DNA from: an uncultured Clostridia bacterium
GTDB lineage: Bacteria > Bacillota > Clostridia > Lachnospirales > CAG-274
Reading direction: 5' to 3'
DNA length: 46,660 nucleotides
Assembly (NCBI GenBank): GCA_944383305.1
Contig: CALWOZ010000020.1
Coordinates: 1 to 46,660, forward strand
Under the pieces are notes generated by a model. It worked only from the letters and a program-made list of their open reading frames with translations. It ran no database searches and had not been told where the DNA came from. Below, piece by piece: positions 8,537 through 16,010 of this stretch. The position numbers and the translations under genes were made by a program. Every line of letters starts with the position of its first letter. Position 1 is the stretch's first letter.

Positions 8537-9811
8537 TTAACTTTTATATTTTTGTAAATTTAGTTTATTTTCAGATTTAGCCACCATAATAGATGATACC
8601 CCTGCACCAGCTACATTAGTAGCTGTTCTTATCATATCCACCACCATACTTATAGGTGTAGTAATGACTATAACGTCTAAAGGCAATCCCATAGCAGTAA
8701 ATATAGCTGTTGTAGTAATTGTAGATGTTCCCGGCACACCAACTGTACCTATTGATACAATTCCTGTTATAATTATTAATAATATATATTGACTAATACT
8801 ATATTCTATATTAAGACTATTTATACATACTACTGCTAAAACTACGGGCCATATACCTGCACAAGCTGGCATACCCATTGTTGTACCCAAAGGAGCTGTA
8901 AAAGAATAAACACTTTTATCCACTCCCATATTGTCAAGACACTTTATAGTTATAGGTAAAGTTGCTACACTACTTTGAGAAGTAAAAGCAGTTGTAAGTG
9001 CTGTAAACATTTTTTTGAAAAAATATTTAGGATTTATTTTACCACATATTAAAAGTAAAATACTATTTATTCCAAAAAGATGAACTATACATATAATATA
9101 TGATATTATTAACACAGAAATAAGTGGCAATAATTTATCTATACTATTATTAGCAACAGACGTAGCTATTAAAGATAGCACAGCATATGGTGTAAACTCT
9201 ACTAATATGGATATAGCTTTATTTATTATAGCTTGACAGTCTAATATAAAATCTTTTATCTTATTATTAACGTATAATATTGATATACCAATTAATATAG
9301 AAAACGTTATTATACTTACTATTTTATTATTATAAGCATCTACAAAAATATTTTGAGGAAATAAGTCTATTATAACCTCTGTTATATTAGGTACTTCCCT
9401 TGCCACATAATCTTCTGTTACATTTATTGTGATATTTTGTCCAATATTTGTTAATAGACAAATAATAAGAGCCAAAATACTAGCTAATATAGTGTTTAAT
9501 GTAAGCCAAAAAACTGCCTTTAATCCTATGTTTTTAAGTCTGGATATATCTTTTAAATGTATTATACTAGATACAACAGATATAAATAATAATGGTATAA
9601 CCATAGCAGTTATAAATCCTATATATATTTTACCTATTGGATATACATATTCCATTTTTTGCGGAAATATAGCACCTAATATAATACCTAAAAACATAGC
9701 AATAATAGTTCTATATCCAAAATCTATATTTTTCTTTTTTAATACTACAAGTATATATATAAAAAATAAGGCTATCAACAACCCTAATAAACATATTTTA
9801 TCTAAATACAT
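8537..9811 (-). CDS. Dicarboxylate/amino acid:cation symporter (DAACS family)
   Basis: 424-residue membrane protein of the sodium:dicarboxylate symporter (GltP/TcyP) family. It has about eight helices and the two re-entrant-loop regions: FTSQSSVATLPITIKCL near 275, with the Ser-rich hairpin, and GTVGVPGTSTITTTAIF near 350. The substrate-site helix reads MVVDMIRTATNVAG near 395. Length is typical. Substrates are likely acidic amino acids, cystine or dicarboxylates; the DMxRTxxNV form is not decisive. The ATG has SD AAGGGAG. It lies between GH18 and spoVS genes but with over 100 bases on each side, so it is probably transcribed alone. Confidence 0.88.
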   Translation of the reverse strand: MYLDKICLLGLLIALFFIYILVVLKKKNIDFGYRTIIAMFLGIILGAIFPQKMEYVYPIGKIYIGFITAMVIPLLFISVVSSIIHLKDISRLKNIGLKAVFWLTLNTILASILALIICLLTNIGQNITINVTEDYVAREVPNITEVIIDLFPQNIFVDAYNNKIVSIITFSILIGISILYVNNKIKDFILDCQAIINKAISILVEFTPYAVLSLIATSVANNSIDKLLPLISVLIISYIICIVHLFGINSILLLICGKINPKYFFKKMFTALTTAFTSQSSVATLPITIKCLDNMGVDKSVYSFTAPLGTTMGMPACAGIWPVVLAVVCINSLNIEYSISQYILLIIITGIVSIGTVGVPGTSTITTTAIFTAMGLPLDVIVITTPISMVVDMIRTATNVAGAGVSSIMVAKSENKLNLQKYKS

Positions 9812-9913
9812 ACAATTACTCCCTTTCTTAATAAATTAAACTTGTACATATAAAATAGATTATTAGTTAATATATGAAGCCTTATTTTGTTTTGACACAT
9901 TTTTATTATATTT

Positions 9914-10174
9914 TTACCTTTTTTCTACTACAAATTTTATAGATGTCTTTAACTCACCATCTACATCTATTTGAGAAAAGGCTGGAGTAGATATAAGCTC
10001 TATCCCATTTGGTGCTACATATCCTCTAGCTATTGCTATACTTTTTACAGCTTGATTTACTGCACCTGCGCCTATTGTTTCTATTTCTACTTTTTTATTA
10101 TTTCTTGCTATTGCTGCTATTGCTCCTGCAACAGACTTTGGTTGTGAATTTGCTGAAACCTTTAATATTTCCAT
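9914..10174 (-). CDS. spoVS: Stage V sporulation protein S
   Basis: 86-residue SpoVS, a small Alba-fold-like protein needed for late sporulation and coat assembly in Bacillus. The sequence is highly typical: MEILKVSANSQPKSVAGAIA at the start and GAGAVNQAVKSIAIARGY in the middle. SD GGAGGAAAAT precedes the ATG. Monocistronic; the neighbouring membrane-protein gene diverges from it. A tandem TACTTACAAAA-type direct repeat lies upstream at 10282-10302, of unknown meaning. Confidence 0.97.
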   Translation of the reverse strand: MEILKVSANSQPKSVAGAIAAIARNNKKVEIETIGAGAVNQAVKSIAIARGYVAPNGIELISTPAFSQIDVDGELKTSIKFVVEKR

Positions 10175-10331
10175 ATTTTCCTCCTAAATGTAGTATATGA
10201 TAATTTTATTTTTAGCAAATATTAATATTGTATACATACTTTTAAAAATATTTTAAGCTAGTAATAATAAAAAATAGACATTACTTACAAAATACTTACA
10301 AATAATTATATAAAAATATATATTTAACTTA

Positions 10332-10346
10332 AGATAGTCACTATCT
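10332..10346. promoter_or_regulatory. Small palindrome upstream of coiled-coil gene
   Basis: AGATAG-TCA-CTATCT lies 18 bases upstream of the -35 at 10364. Possible operator in the spoVS/coiled-coil divergent region. Confidence 0.3.
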
Positions 10347-10363
10347 AAAACTTATAAAAACTA

Positions 10364-10392
10364 TTGTAAAAAAAAGTAGAATATAATATAAT
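10364..10392 (+). promoter_or_regulatory. SigA-type promoter of coiled-coil membrane protein
   Basis: TTGTAA (10364-10369), 17-base spacer, TATAAT (10387-10392), about 50 bases before the start codon. Confidence 0.65.
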
Positions 10393-10443
10393 AGATTTGA
10401 AAACATTAATAATACTACTATTAATAAAAAGGAGGCTTAAAAA

Positions 10444-11805
10444 ATGATTTCAAGCAATAAGGATGACCTTTTTGATAATACCTTAGAGCAAGAGATAGAT
10501 ACTAGCCTATTAAATGACGATAATTCAATAAATTTTGATGAAGAAAAAGAAAAAAAAGGTCTTTTATCTCGTTTTTTATCTAAGTTTAAAAAAGAAGAAG
10601 TTTTAGACTCTAAACAGACATTAAGTGAATACTCTTATGAATATTCTAAATTTAGAGAATATGTTTTTTTATTAGAAGATAGCGAAGATGATGATAAAGT
10701 TCTTAAAGCAATTGAGCTATGTGACGATAGTCTAAAACTTGATAGACATAGAGCATATTTAGATAAAAAAAGAAAAGAATGTGATACTATATTAAAAGAT
10801 TTAAAATGCTATGATAATTTATCTGATGAAGATACAAAACATTTAAAATCTTTAATTAATAAATTTGTACAACTAAACAATGAAAGAAAAGGTATTAGAT
10901 ACCAGTTAGGTGATTTTAATAGTTCTATAAATAAATTAGAAAATTTAGAAGAAGATGCTCACGATGCTCTATATCAAATAGAAGATGCTGAAAACTCCAA
11001 AAGACTATTATCAAGAGATATAGAATTAATAAAAGATGAAAAAGAGCGTACCACCTTAGATAGAGAACGTTTACAATTTGCATATAATGTTTTATATAAA
11101 TTTTCTTTTGCAATTTCCATAGTTCTTGGCTTATCTATAATAGTTTTAACCTTAATCTCCCTTTCTTTAAATGAATCTGTATTTTTATCTCTATCTATAC
11201 TTTGTGTAACATTAGTTTTTACAATAGTTCTTATATATGCTTTTAGGAAGAAAATAGTTTTTGAACTAAAGCTAAATGAAAAAAAATATGCTAAGTTAGT
11301 TTCTCTCTTAAATAAAAAAACTGTTGTATATTCTTATTATGTAAATTTTTTAAATTATACTTATAATAAATATAATGTTAAAAATTCTCGTGCACTAAAA
11401 TCTAATTTAGAAGATTTTAATAACTATAAACACATTATATCAAGATATGACAATATTGGTAAGTTAGTTTATGAGGTTCAAAGTCAATTAGAAGACTTTT
11501 TATTATCTAAAAAAATTCACATATCAAATGGTTCTTTAGAATCTTTTGCAAAATCTATAAACATAGATAATCAAATAGCCTATTTTAAAGAAATTGACAA
11601 TAAAAAACAAAAAATAGAAGCTAGAATAAAAGAAATAGAAGATGAGCATCAACAACTTTGGGAAAAACTTGTTAAACTTAATATAGAAGATACGTCTAAA
11701 GAAAAAGTTATAGAAAAGATTATAAAAGCTTATCTTAATGAAACTGAAAAGATTTTATCTGAAGAAGATGAAGAAAGTATCAAACAAACAGAAATTAATA
11801 TATAA
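10444..11805 (+). CDS. Unknown coiled-coil membrane protein
   Basis: 453 residues; I do not recognise the family. Residues 1-60 are acidic and low-complexity. Residues 60-210 are charged and helical with heptad-like patterns (for example LGDFNSSINKLENLEEDAHD). Two adjacent membrane helices lie at about 220-242 and 246-267 with a very short loop, so both long soluble parts should be on the same, probably cytoplasmic, side. Residues 270-453 are again helical and Lys/Glu-rich with a coiled coil at about 385-415. No catalytic motif is visible. SD AAGGAGG and a good promoter support it. ogt follows after 27 bases, so they may be cotranscribed, though a repair methyltransferase tells little about its role. 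A membrane-tethered scaffold is a guess. Confidence 0.75.
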   Translation: MISSNKDDLFDNTLEQEIDTSLLNDDNSINFDEEKEKKGLLSRFLSKFKKEEVLDSKQTLSEYSYEYSKFREYVFLLEDSEDDDKVLKAIELCDDSLKLDRHRAYLDKKRKECDTILKDLKCYDNLSDEDTKHLKSLINKFVQLNNERKGIRYQLGDFNSSINKLENLEEDAHDALYQIEDAENSKRLLSRDIELIKDEKERTTLDRERLQFAYNVLYKFSFAISIVLGLSIIVLTLISLSLNESVFLSLSILCVTLVFTIVLIYAFRKKIVFELKLNEKKYAKLVSLLNKKTVVYSYYVNFLNYTYNKYNVKNSRALKSNLEDFNNYKHIISRYDNIGKLVYEVQSQLEDFLLSKKIHISNGSLESFAKSINIDNQIAYFKEIDNKKQKIEARIKEIEDEHQQLWEKLVKLNIEDTSKEKVIEKIIKAYLNETEKILSEEDEESIKQTEINI

Positions 11806-11832
11806 AAATAAAAGGATACAATGTTTTAAACT

Positions 11833-12309
11833 ATGATTAAAAATATTAGATTTGGGTATTATAAATGGCAGTTTGGGGTTTTAAAAATTGGATATAATGA
11901 AGAAAACTATGTTGTATTAATAAAAAACACTGTATATATAGATGAAAAAAATGAGCCTAACTATATTACCAATTTAGTTTATAACCAAATAATAGAATAT
12001 TTAGCTGGACAAAGGAAAATTTTTAGTTTTAATTATAAATTAGAAGGAACAGATTTTCAAAAAAAAGTATGGAAAAAGCTATGTGAAATACCTTATGGTC
12101 AGACTAAAACATATAGTCAAATAGCAGAAGAAATAAAAAACCCAAAGGCTGTAAGAGCAGTTGGTATGGCTAATAATAAAAATCCATTATGTATTGTAGT
12201 TCCTTGTCATAGAGTTATAGGAAAAAATGGAAAACTTATAGGATATGCTGGTGGTATAGATATGAAAAAATCTCTACTAGACATAGAACATAAAAATCAA
12301 TTTCTTTGA
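11833..12309 (+). CDS. ogt: Methylated-DNA--protein-cysteine S-methyltransferase
   Basis: 158-residue Ogt/MGMT suicide enzyme that removes alkyl groups from O6-guanine. The acceptor cysteine C125 is in VVPCHRVIG; the DNA-binding winged helix includes IPYGQTKTYSQIAEEI and KAVRAVGMANNKNP. There is no Ada regulatory domain; length is normal for the short form. The SD is weak and distant, consistent with translational linkage to the preceding gene 27 bases away. The stop codon lies in an imperfect palindrome, and a shared terminator separates it from convergent ung. Confidence 0.95.
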   Translation: MIKNIRFGYYKWQFGVLKIGYNEENYVVLIKNTVYIDEKNEPNYITNLVYNQIIEYLAGQRKIFSFNYKLEGTDFQKKVWKKLCEIPYGQTKTYSQIAEEIKNPKAVRAVGMANNKNPLCIVVPCHRVIGKNGKLIGYAGGIDMKKSLLDIEHKNQFL

Positions 12310-12349
12310 TATTTTGTATCAAAATAAACAACTATTTAAAATAGCATAT

Positions 12350-12380
12350 AAAAAGTTGTAGATAAAATCTACAACTTTTT
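12350..12380. terminator. Bidirectional terminator between ogt and ung
   Basis: AAAAAGTTGTAGA and TCTACAACTTTTT flank a 5-base loop. It serves both convergent units and overlaps the last bases of ung. Confidence 0.85.
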
Positions 12381-13056
12381 ATATGTTTTCTATTTGCCAG
12401 TCTATTTCTTTAAGTCCGTTTTGTTTTAAAAATTGGTTTGTCTTTGAAAAAGGCTTAGAACCAAAAAATCCACCATTAGCTGAAAGTGGGCTAGGGTGTA
12501 CAGATTTTAATATAAGATGATTTTTATTTGTTATAAAAGGTATTTTAGATATAGCGTTCTTACCCCAAAGAATAAAAACTACTGGTTTTTCTTTTTCATT
12601 TAAAACTTGTATTATTTTATCTGTAAATATTTGCCACCCTATGTCTTTGTGTGAATTTGCCTGACTGTCTATAACAGTTAATGTTGCATTTAAAAGTAAA
12701 ACTCCTTGGTCAGCCCATTTTTTTAAATAGCCATTATTAGGTATATATAAACCTAAATCACTAGAAAGTTCTTTATATATGTTTTGTAAAGAAGGTGGTA
12801 TTTTTATTCCTTTATTAACAGAAAAGCTAAGTCCGTGTGCTTGTCCCTTTTGATGATAAGGGTCTTGCCCTAATATTAAAACTTTTGTATCTTCATAGCT
12901 TGTATAATGTAGAGCATTAAAAATATCATACATAGGTGGATAAACTATTTTTGTTTTATAATCTTGTTTTAATCTTTCTCTAAGTTTTAAATAATATTCT
13001 TTTTCAAACTCTTGATTTAAGTATTCTCTCCAGTCATTTTTTAATATTTCTGCCAT
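12379..13056 (-). CDS. ung: Uracil-DNA glycosylase
   Basis: 225-residue family-1 UDG that excises uracil from DNA. The water-activating motif GQDPYH is at 63-68 (D65), LLNATLTV lies near 121, and the [13 protein letters not shown] leucine loop starts at 187. Length is normal. The ATG is preceded by GGGGTG. A 46-residue ORF ends 10 bases upstream on the same strand, so the two are probably one transcript, and control of that leader would affect ung. Confidence 0.96.
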   Translation of the reverse strand: MAEILKNDWREYLNQEFEKEYYLKLRERLKQDYKTKIVYPPMYDIFNALHYTSYEDTKVLILGQDPYHQKGQAHGLSFSVNKGIKIPPSLQNIYKELSSDLGLYIPNNGYLKKWADQGVLLLNATLTVIDSQANSHKDIGWQIFTDKIIQVLNEKEKPVVFILWGKNAISKIPFITNKNHLILKSVHPSPLSANGGFFGSKPFSKTNQFLKQNGLKEIDWQIENI

Positions 13057-13066
13057 TATTACACCC

Positions 13067-13207
13067 CTATTCTATAATTTTTCCATTAATATATTTTACA
13101 TATTGTTCTATAACTTTTAAATATATTTCTTCTATTAAATTGTTATCTTTTTTTATAATGTTGTTATCCTCATCTATAAATACAACCTCTACAAAAACAC
13201 TTTTCAT
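13067..13207 (-). CDS. 46-residue ORF upstream of ung
   Basis: Short ORF of unknown family: it starts [16 protein letters not shown] and ends KYINGKIIE. It looks like a small, acidic, folded cytoplasmic protein (beta strand then helix). Support: an ATG with SD TGAGGT 9 bases away, a promoter at 13273-13300, and tight spacing to ung. The SD and start codon are in the 3' arm of a strong leader hairpin. It could also act as a leader peptide tuning ung. Confidence 0.55.
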   Translation of the reverse strand: MKSVFVEVVFIDEDNNIIKKDNNLIEEIYLKVIEQYVKYINGKIIE

Positions 13208-13257
13208 ACAATAAAACCTCATAATATTTTTTTATATTGTATGGTTTTATATGTATG
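13205..13257 (-). promoter_or_regulatory. Leader hairpin covering the SD and start of the 46-residue ORF
   Basis: In the minus-strand RNA, CATACATATAAAACC (13243-13257) pairs with GGTTTTATTGTATG (13205-13218), 14 pairs with one bulged base. The 3' arm contains part of the SD and the whole start codon. The loop is about 24 bases. At DNA level it could also be a binding site for the divergent recombinase promoter region. Confidence 0.6.
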
Positions 13258-13272
13258 TACTATTCTATATTA

Positions 13273-13300
13273 ATTATATCATATAATATTAATATGTTAA
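13273..13300 (-). promoter_or_regulatory. Promoter of the 46-residue ORF and ung
   Basis: Minus-strand TTAACA (13295-13300), 16-base spacer, TGA-TATAAT (13273-13278), an extended -10. Expected transcription start is 8-10 bases before the leader hairpin. Confidence 0.55.
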
Positions 13301-13319
13301 ATATAACTTAGGTGATTTT

Positions 13320-14693
13320 ATGAAAAAAGCAGTAGCATATGTTAGAATGTCTACTGACAAGCAAGATTATTCTATTGAAAGCCAAAAAAGAACCATAGAT
13401 GAATACGCAAAAAAAAATAAATATACTATAATAACTTATTTTGAAGACAAAGGTATATCTGGTAGAGATGCAGAAAAAAGACCTGCCTTTATGGAAATGA
13501 TAGAAGAAAGTAAAAAATCATATTTTAACTATGTACTTATATATGATAGTTCAAGGTTTGCAAGAAATTTAGAACAATCTTTAATATATAAATCCATATT
13601 AAAAAAAAATAATGTAGAATTAATTTCTATAACAGAGCCTATGCTTGATGACGATAGCCAACTTATTGCTGATGCTCTTTTTGGAGCTATGAATGAAATG
13701 TATTCAAGAAAGTTATCTAAAGTTGTCAAAAGAGGAATGACTGAAAAAGCCTTGAAAGGTGAATATATATCTTGTGCTCCTTATGGATATTTTAAACCTA
13801 AAGATAAACCTCTTGTTATAGTAGAAAAAGAAGCTAATATTGTAAAAGAAATCTTTGAAGAATTTTTAAAAGGTAAATCTACTTATGCAATAGCTAAAAT
13901 GCTAAATGATAAAAACGTTAAGACCAAAAAAGGTAATAGTATTGACACAAGATGGGTAAAAAAAATTTTAACAAATCCTACATATAAAGGCTATTATAAA
14001 TTTGAAATAGATAATAGAGTTATCTTAAATAAATCTAACCACATACCTATTATAGAAGAAAATACTTTTGATAAAGTTCAACAAATTTTTAATAATAATA
14101 TAAAAAGAATAAACAGTAGACAAAAGCCTTTAGAATATAATAAACATTGGCTTGTTGGTATAATGAAATGTATATATTGCAACAGTACATTTGTTTATGC
14201 AAAATATTATAATAATAGACAAGATAGATTTAGATGTGGTGGTTATACTTGTGGTAAATGTGACAGTTCTTTTTCTATTGGCATATATGACATAGAGGAT
14301 ATTGTTATGCAAAAAATAAAAGAAAATTATCCTAATAAATTATATACAATAGAAATTAAAGATAATAATAAACTAAAAAAATCTAACATTTTAAAAGATA
14401 TAGAAAAATATAAAAAAGCCATTGAAAAAGCCAAAAAGGCTTATCTTATGGAGATAGATACATTAGAGGAATATAGCCAAAATAAATTATTTTTAACAAA
14501 TAAGATAAATGAACTTGAAAATCAAATAAAGGATATAAAAGATACCAGTCAAAATATTCAAAAAATTTCTATAATAAGTATTTTAACTGGTAATTATGAA
14601 ATGATTTTAAAAAATAAAATTGCTAAATCTCTTATTAATAAAATTTTAATAGATGGTAAAAATAGAAAAATTACTATTTTTTTTAATATATAA
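13320..14693 (+). CDS. Large serine recombinase
   Basis: 457-residue serine site-specific recombinase. Residues 1-140: resolvase domain with nucleophile S11 (AYVRMSTDKQ) and Arg-rich YDSSRFARNLEQ near 75. Residues about 150-255: Recombinase domain (SCAPYGYFKP, WVKKILTNPTYKGYY). Residues 284-314: zinc ribbon (C284/C287 and C311/C314). Residues about 345-410: coiled coil. This is the layout of phage integrases, transposon recombinases and SpoIVCA-type excisionases. No other phage or transposon gene is nearby, so it is a remnant or domesticated. SD AGGTGAT. Next on the same strand, after repeat copy B, is a headless spore-surface-like gene. Shorter than many large serine integrases but apparently complete. 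Confidence 0.9.
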   Translation: MKKAVAYVRMSTDKQDYSIESQKRTIDEYAKKNKYTIITYFEDKGISGRDAEKRPAFMEMIEESKKSYFNYVLIYDSSRFARNLEQSLIYKSILKKNNVELISITEPMLDDDSQLIADALFGAMNEMYSRKLSKVVKRGMTEKALKGEYISCAPYGYFKPKDKPLVIVEKEANIVKEIFEEFLKGKSTYAIAKMLNDKNVKTKKGNSIDTRWVKKILTNPTYKGYYKFEIDNRVILNKSNHIPIIEENTFDKVQQIFNNNIKRINSRQKPLEYNKHWLVGIMKCIYCNSTFVYAKYYNNRQDRFRCGGYTCGKCDSSFSIGIYDIEDIVMQKIKENYPNKLYTIEIKDNNKLKKSNILKDIEKYKKAIEKAKKAYLMEIDTLEEYSQNKLFLTNKINELENQIKDIKDTSQNIQKISIISILTGNYEMILKNKIAKSLINKILIDGKNRKITIFFNI

Positions 14694-14723
14694 TTTTTTA
14701 GTACTTATTATATATAAAAATGG

Positions 14724-14936
14724 TTCAGATTGTAGACAAAATAGATAGTAGTCTTTATATTAGTTTTACATTTTTAATAAAACGTTTTAATCACAAGACG
14801 GGGCTTTGCCTCGGATTGTGTAAAAAGCTAGATTTTTAGGGGCTTTAGCCTTTGTGTGTGAATTTTTATTTGCTTCAATCTCTAAAAGATAAATTTTCAT
14901 CTTTTTAAAAGGCTATAGACTTTGTCTACAGCCTCA
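14724..14936. repeat. Interspersed repeat element, copy B
   Basis: 213 bp, same orientation as copy A at 533-765 and clearly homologous from TTCAG at the start to GCCTCA at the end. Terminal inverted repeats are better kept here: TGTAGACAAA (14731-14740) and TTTGTCTACA (14921-14930). Internal hairpin modules GGGGCTTTGCC and GGGGCTTTAGCC are kept; the middle right part diverges. Confidence 0.8.
14911..14933 (+). terminator. Terminator-like hairpin at the end of repeat copy B
   Basis: GGCTATAGAC-TTT-GTCTACAGCC, one mismatch compared with copy A. It sits between the recombinase and the spore-type gene and could end recombinase transcription; the following T-tract is poor. Confidence 0.5.
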
Positions 14937-14997
14937 TTATTATTAATAATGTTGTATTCTATTACAATGTAGACAACAAGACTGCCTTACAAGTGAT

Positions 14998-15795
14998 GTG
15001 TTAGGACCTGCTAGAGCAGAGTGCTTTACTCATCTTGGAAACAAAACTATACAAGAAGGAGATATTATAGAACCACCTTCTAATGCTGCTACTGTTTCTA
15101 TAGAAAATTTAAGAGTAAAAAAAGTTATCGTATCTGATAAAGAACCTAATCCATTTAGAAATGGTTTTTGGGATATAACATTAAAATATGTATTTGTATA
15201 TACTTTAGTATTTAGAGAAGCTGATGGTACTATAATTGGTAGAGTTCACGCAAATAGTATCTTCACTAAAAAAGTAACATTATTTGGCTCTATTGGTACA
15301 GAAATCTCTATTTCTACTGACTTATTTGGTCACAATGGTTCTGGCTGTAGCGAATTAAACTCTGACCCATTTGTTTTAGTAGAATCTAAAGCTATATCTC
15401 TTGGTGCTGAAATTAGATTTAGACAATGCTGTGGCTGTGGAGATGATGCATTAGAACCATCTGATGTAAGTATAACAATTGGATTATTTACAATTATTAA
15501 ATTATTTAGACTTGTTAACCTTTCTGTATTATCTAGAGGTTTCTGTATACCACAAGAATGCGAAGAAGTGTCTGCGCTTAATCCTTGTGAATTCTTTGAT
15601 AGCTTAGACTTCCCTATGGATATCTTTGCTCCACCACAAAGAGCAGAATTTTTAGCTGGTATTAGCGGAAATATCCCTAGAGATACTTCAAACAATAATA
15701 ACAATAATCATTGTGGTTGTAACAATGGCTGTGGTTGCGGTTGTTCAGTAGGCAATATTAACAATAATAACAGCTGTGGTTGTAACTGTAGATAA
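14998..15795 (+). CDS. Cys-rich spore-surface-like protein, probably 5'-truncated
   Basis: 265 residues from a GTG at 14998 that lacks an SD. It resembles a family of uncharacterised proteins from spore-forming clostridia with a core like VEPNPFRNGFWDITLKY followed by FTKKVTLFGSIG and C-terminal Cys clusters; I infer a spore coat or exosporium role. Residues 143-150 carry CCGCGDD and the tail is Asn/Cys-rich (HCGCNNGCGCGC). The frame is open upstream to 14950 and reads QCRQQDCLTSDV there, which fits the Cys-rich style, but no start codon occurs before an in-frame TAA at 14947, and repeat copy B ends at 14936. The native start and SD are therefore probably missing, making it a possible pseudogene or half-gene. 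A terminator follows. Confidence 0.65.
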   Translation: MLGPARAECFTHLGNKTIQEGDIIEPPSNAATVSIENLRVKKVIVSDKEPNPFRNGFWDITLKYVFVYTLVFREADGTIIGRVHANSIFTKKVTLFGSIGTEISISTDLFGHNGSGCSELNSDPFVLVESKAISLGAEIRFRQCCGCGDDALEPSDVSITIGLFTIIKLFRLVNLSVLSRGFCIPQECEEVSALNPCEFFDSLDFPMDIFAPPQRAEFLAGISGNIPRDTSNNNNNNHCGCNNGCGCGCSVGNINNNNSCGCNCR

Positions 15796-15804
15796 TAATA
15801 TATT

Positions 15805-15835
15805 AAAAAGCAGTAGATTTTATCTACTGCTTTTT
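15805..15835 (+). terminator. Terminator after the spore-type gene
   Basis: AAAAAGCAGTAGAT and ATCTACTGCTTTTT with a 3-base loop, 10 bases after the stop codon. Confidence 0.85.
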
Positions 15836-15930
15836 AGTGTATTATTATAAAAAATTATACAAATCCTTTATGATAAAATACCAAAAATAATAAAACTTAA
15901 CTAAAATTTTCATATTAGTTTAAATTTTCC

Positions 15931-15959
15931 TTGCCAATTAATATAAATTAATGTATAAT
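15931..15959 (+). promoter_or_regulatory. SigA-type promoter of the SLH/M23 operon
   Basis: TTGCCA (15931-15936), 17-base spacer, TATAAT (15954-15959), about 50 bases before the SLH gene start. Confidence 0.7.
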
Positions 15960-16010
15960 TGTTACAAATGTATTACAAAAATTAAATTTCCTTTACAAAA
16001 GGAGGCTTAT

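Larger units (their letters stand above)
14694..14997. other. Intergenic region largely made of repeat copy B
   Basis: The 304 bases between recombinase and spore-type gene consist of 30 AT-rich bases, repeat copy B (14724-14936), and about 60 bases that belong in frame to the downstream gene. No promoter facing the downstream gene is apparent. Confidence 0.6.

Noticed and set aside
13205..13257. Recombinase-controlled invertible promoter next to the serine recombinase
   Set aside because: The inverted arms enclose only about 24 bases and one arm includes the small-ORF start codon; a leader hairpin explains the pattern better.
533..14936. Excision of a 14-kb element by recombination between repeat copies A and B
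   Set aside because: The interval carries housekeeping genes (nadE, exoA, ung, ogt, spoVT, spoVS) and looks like normal chromosome; the copies are more likely dispersed repeats.
15951..16010. Upstream ATG for the SLH protein
   Set aside because: It overlaps the promoter -10, lacks an SD and would put about 20 residues before a clear signal peptide; the ATG at 16011 has a good SD.
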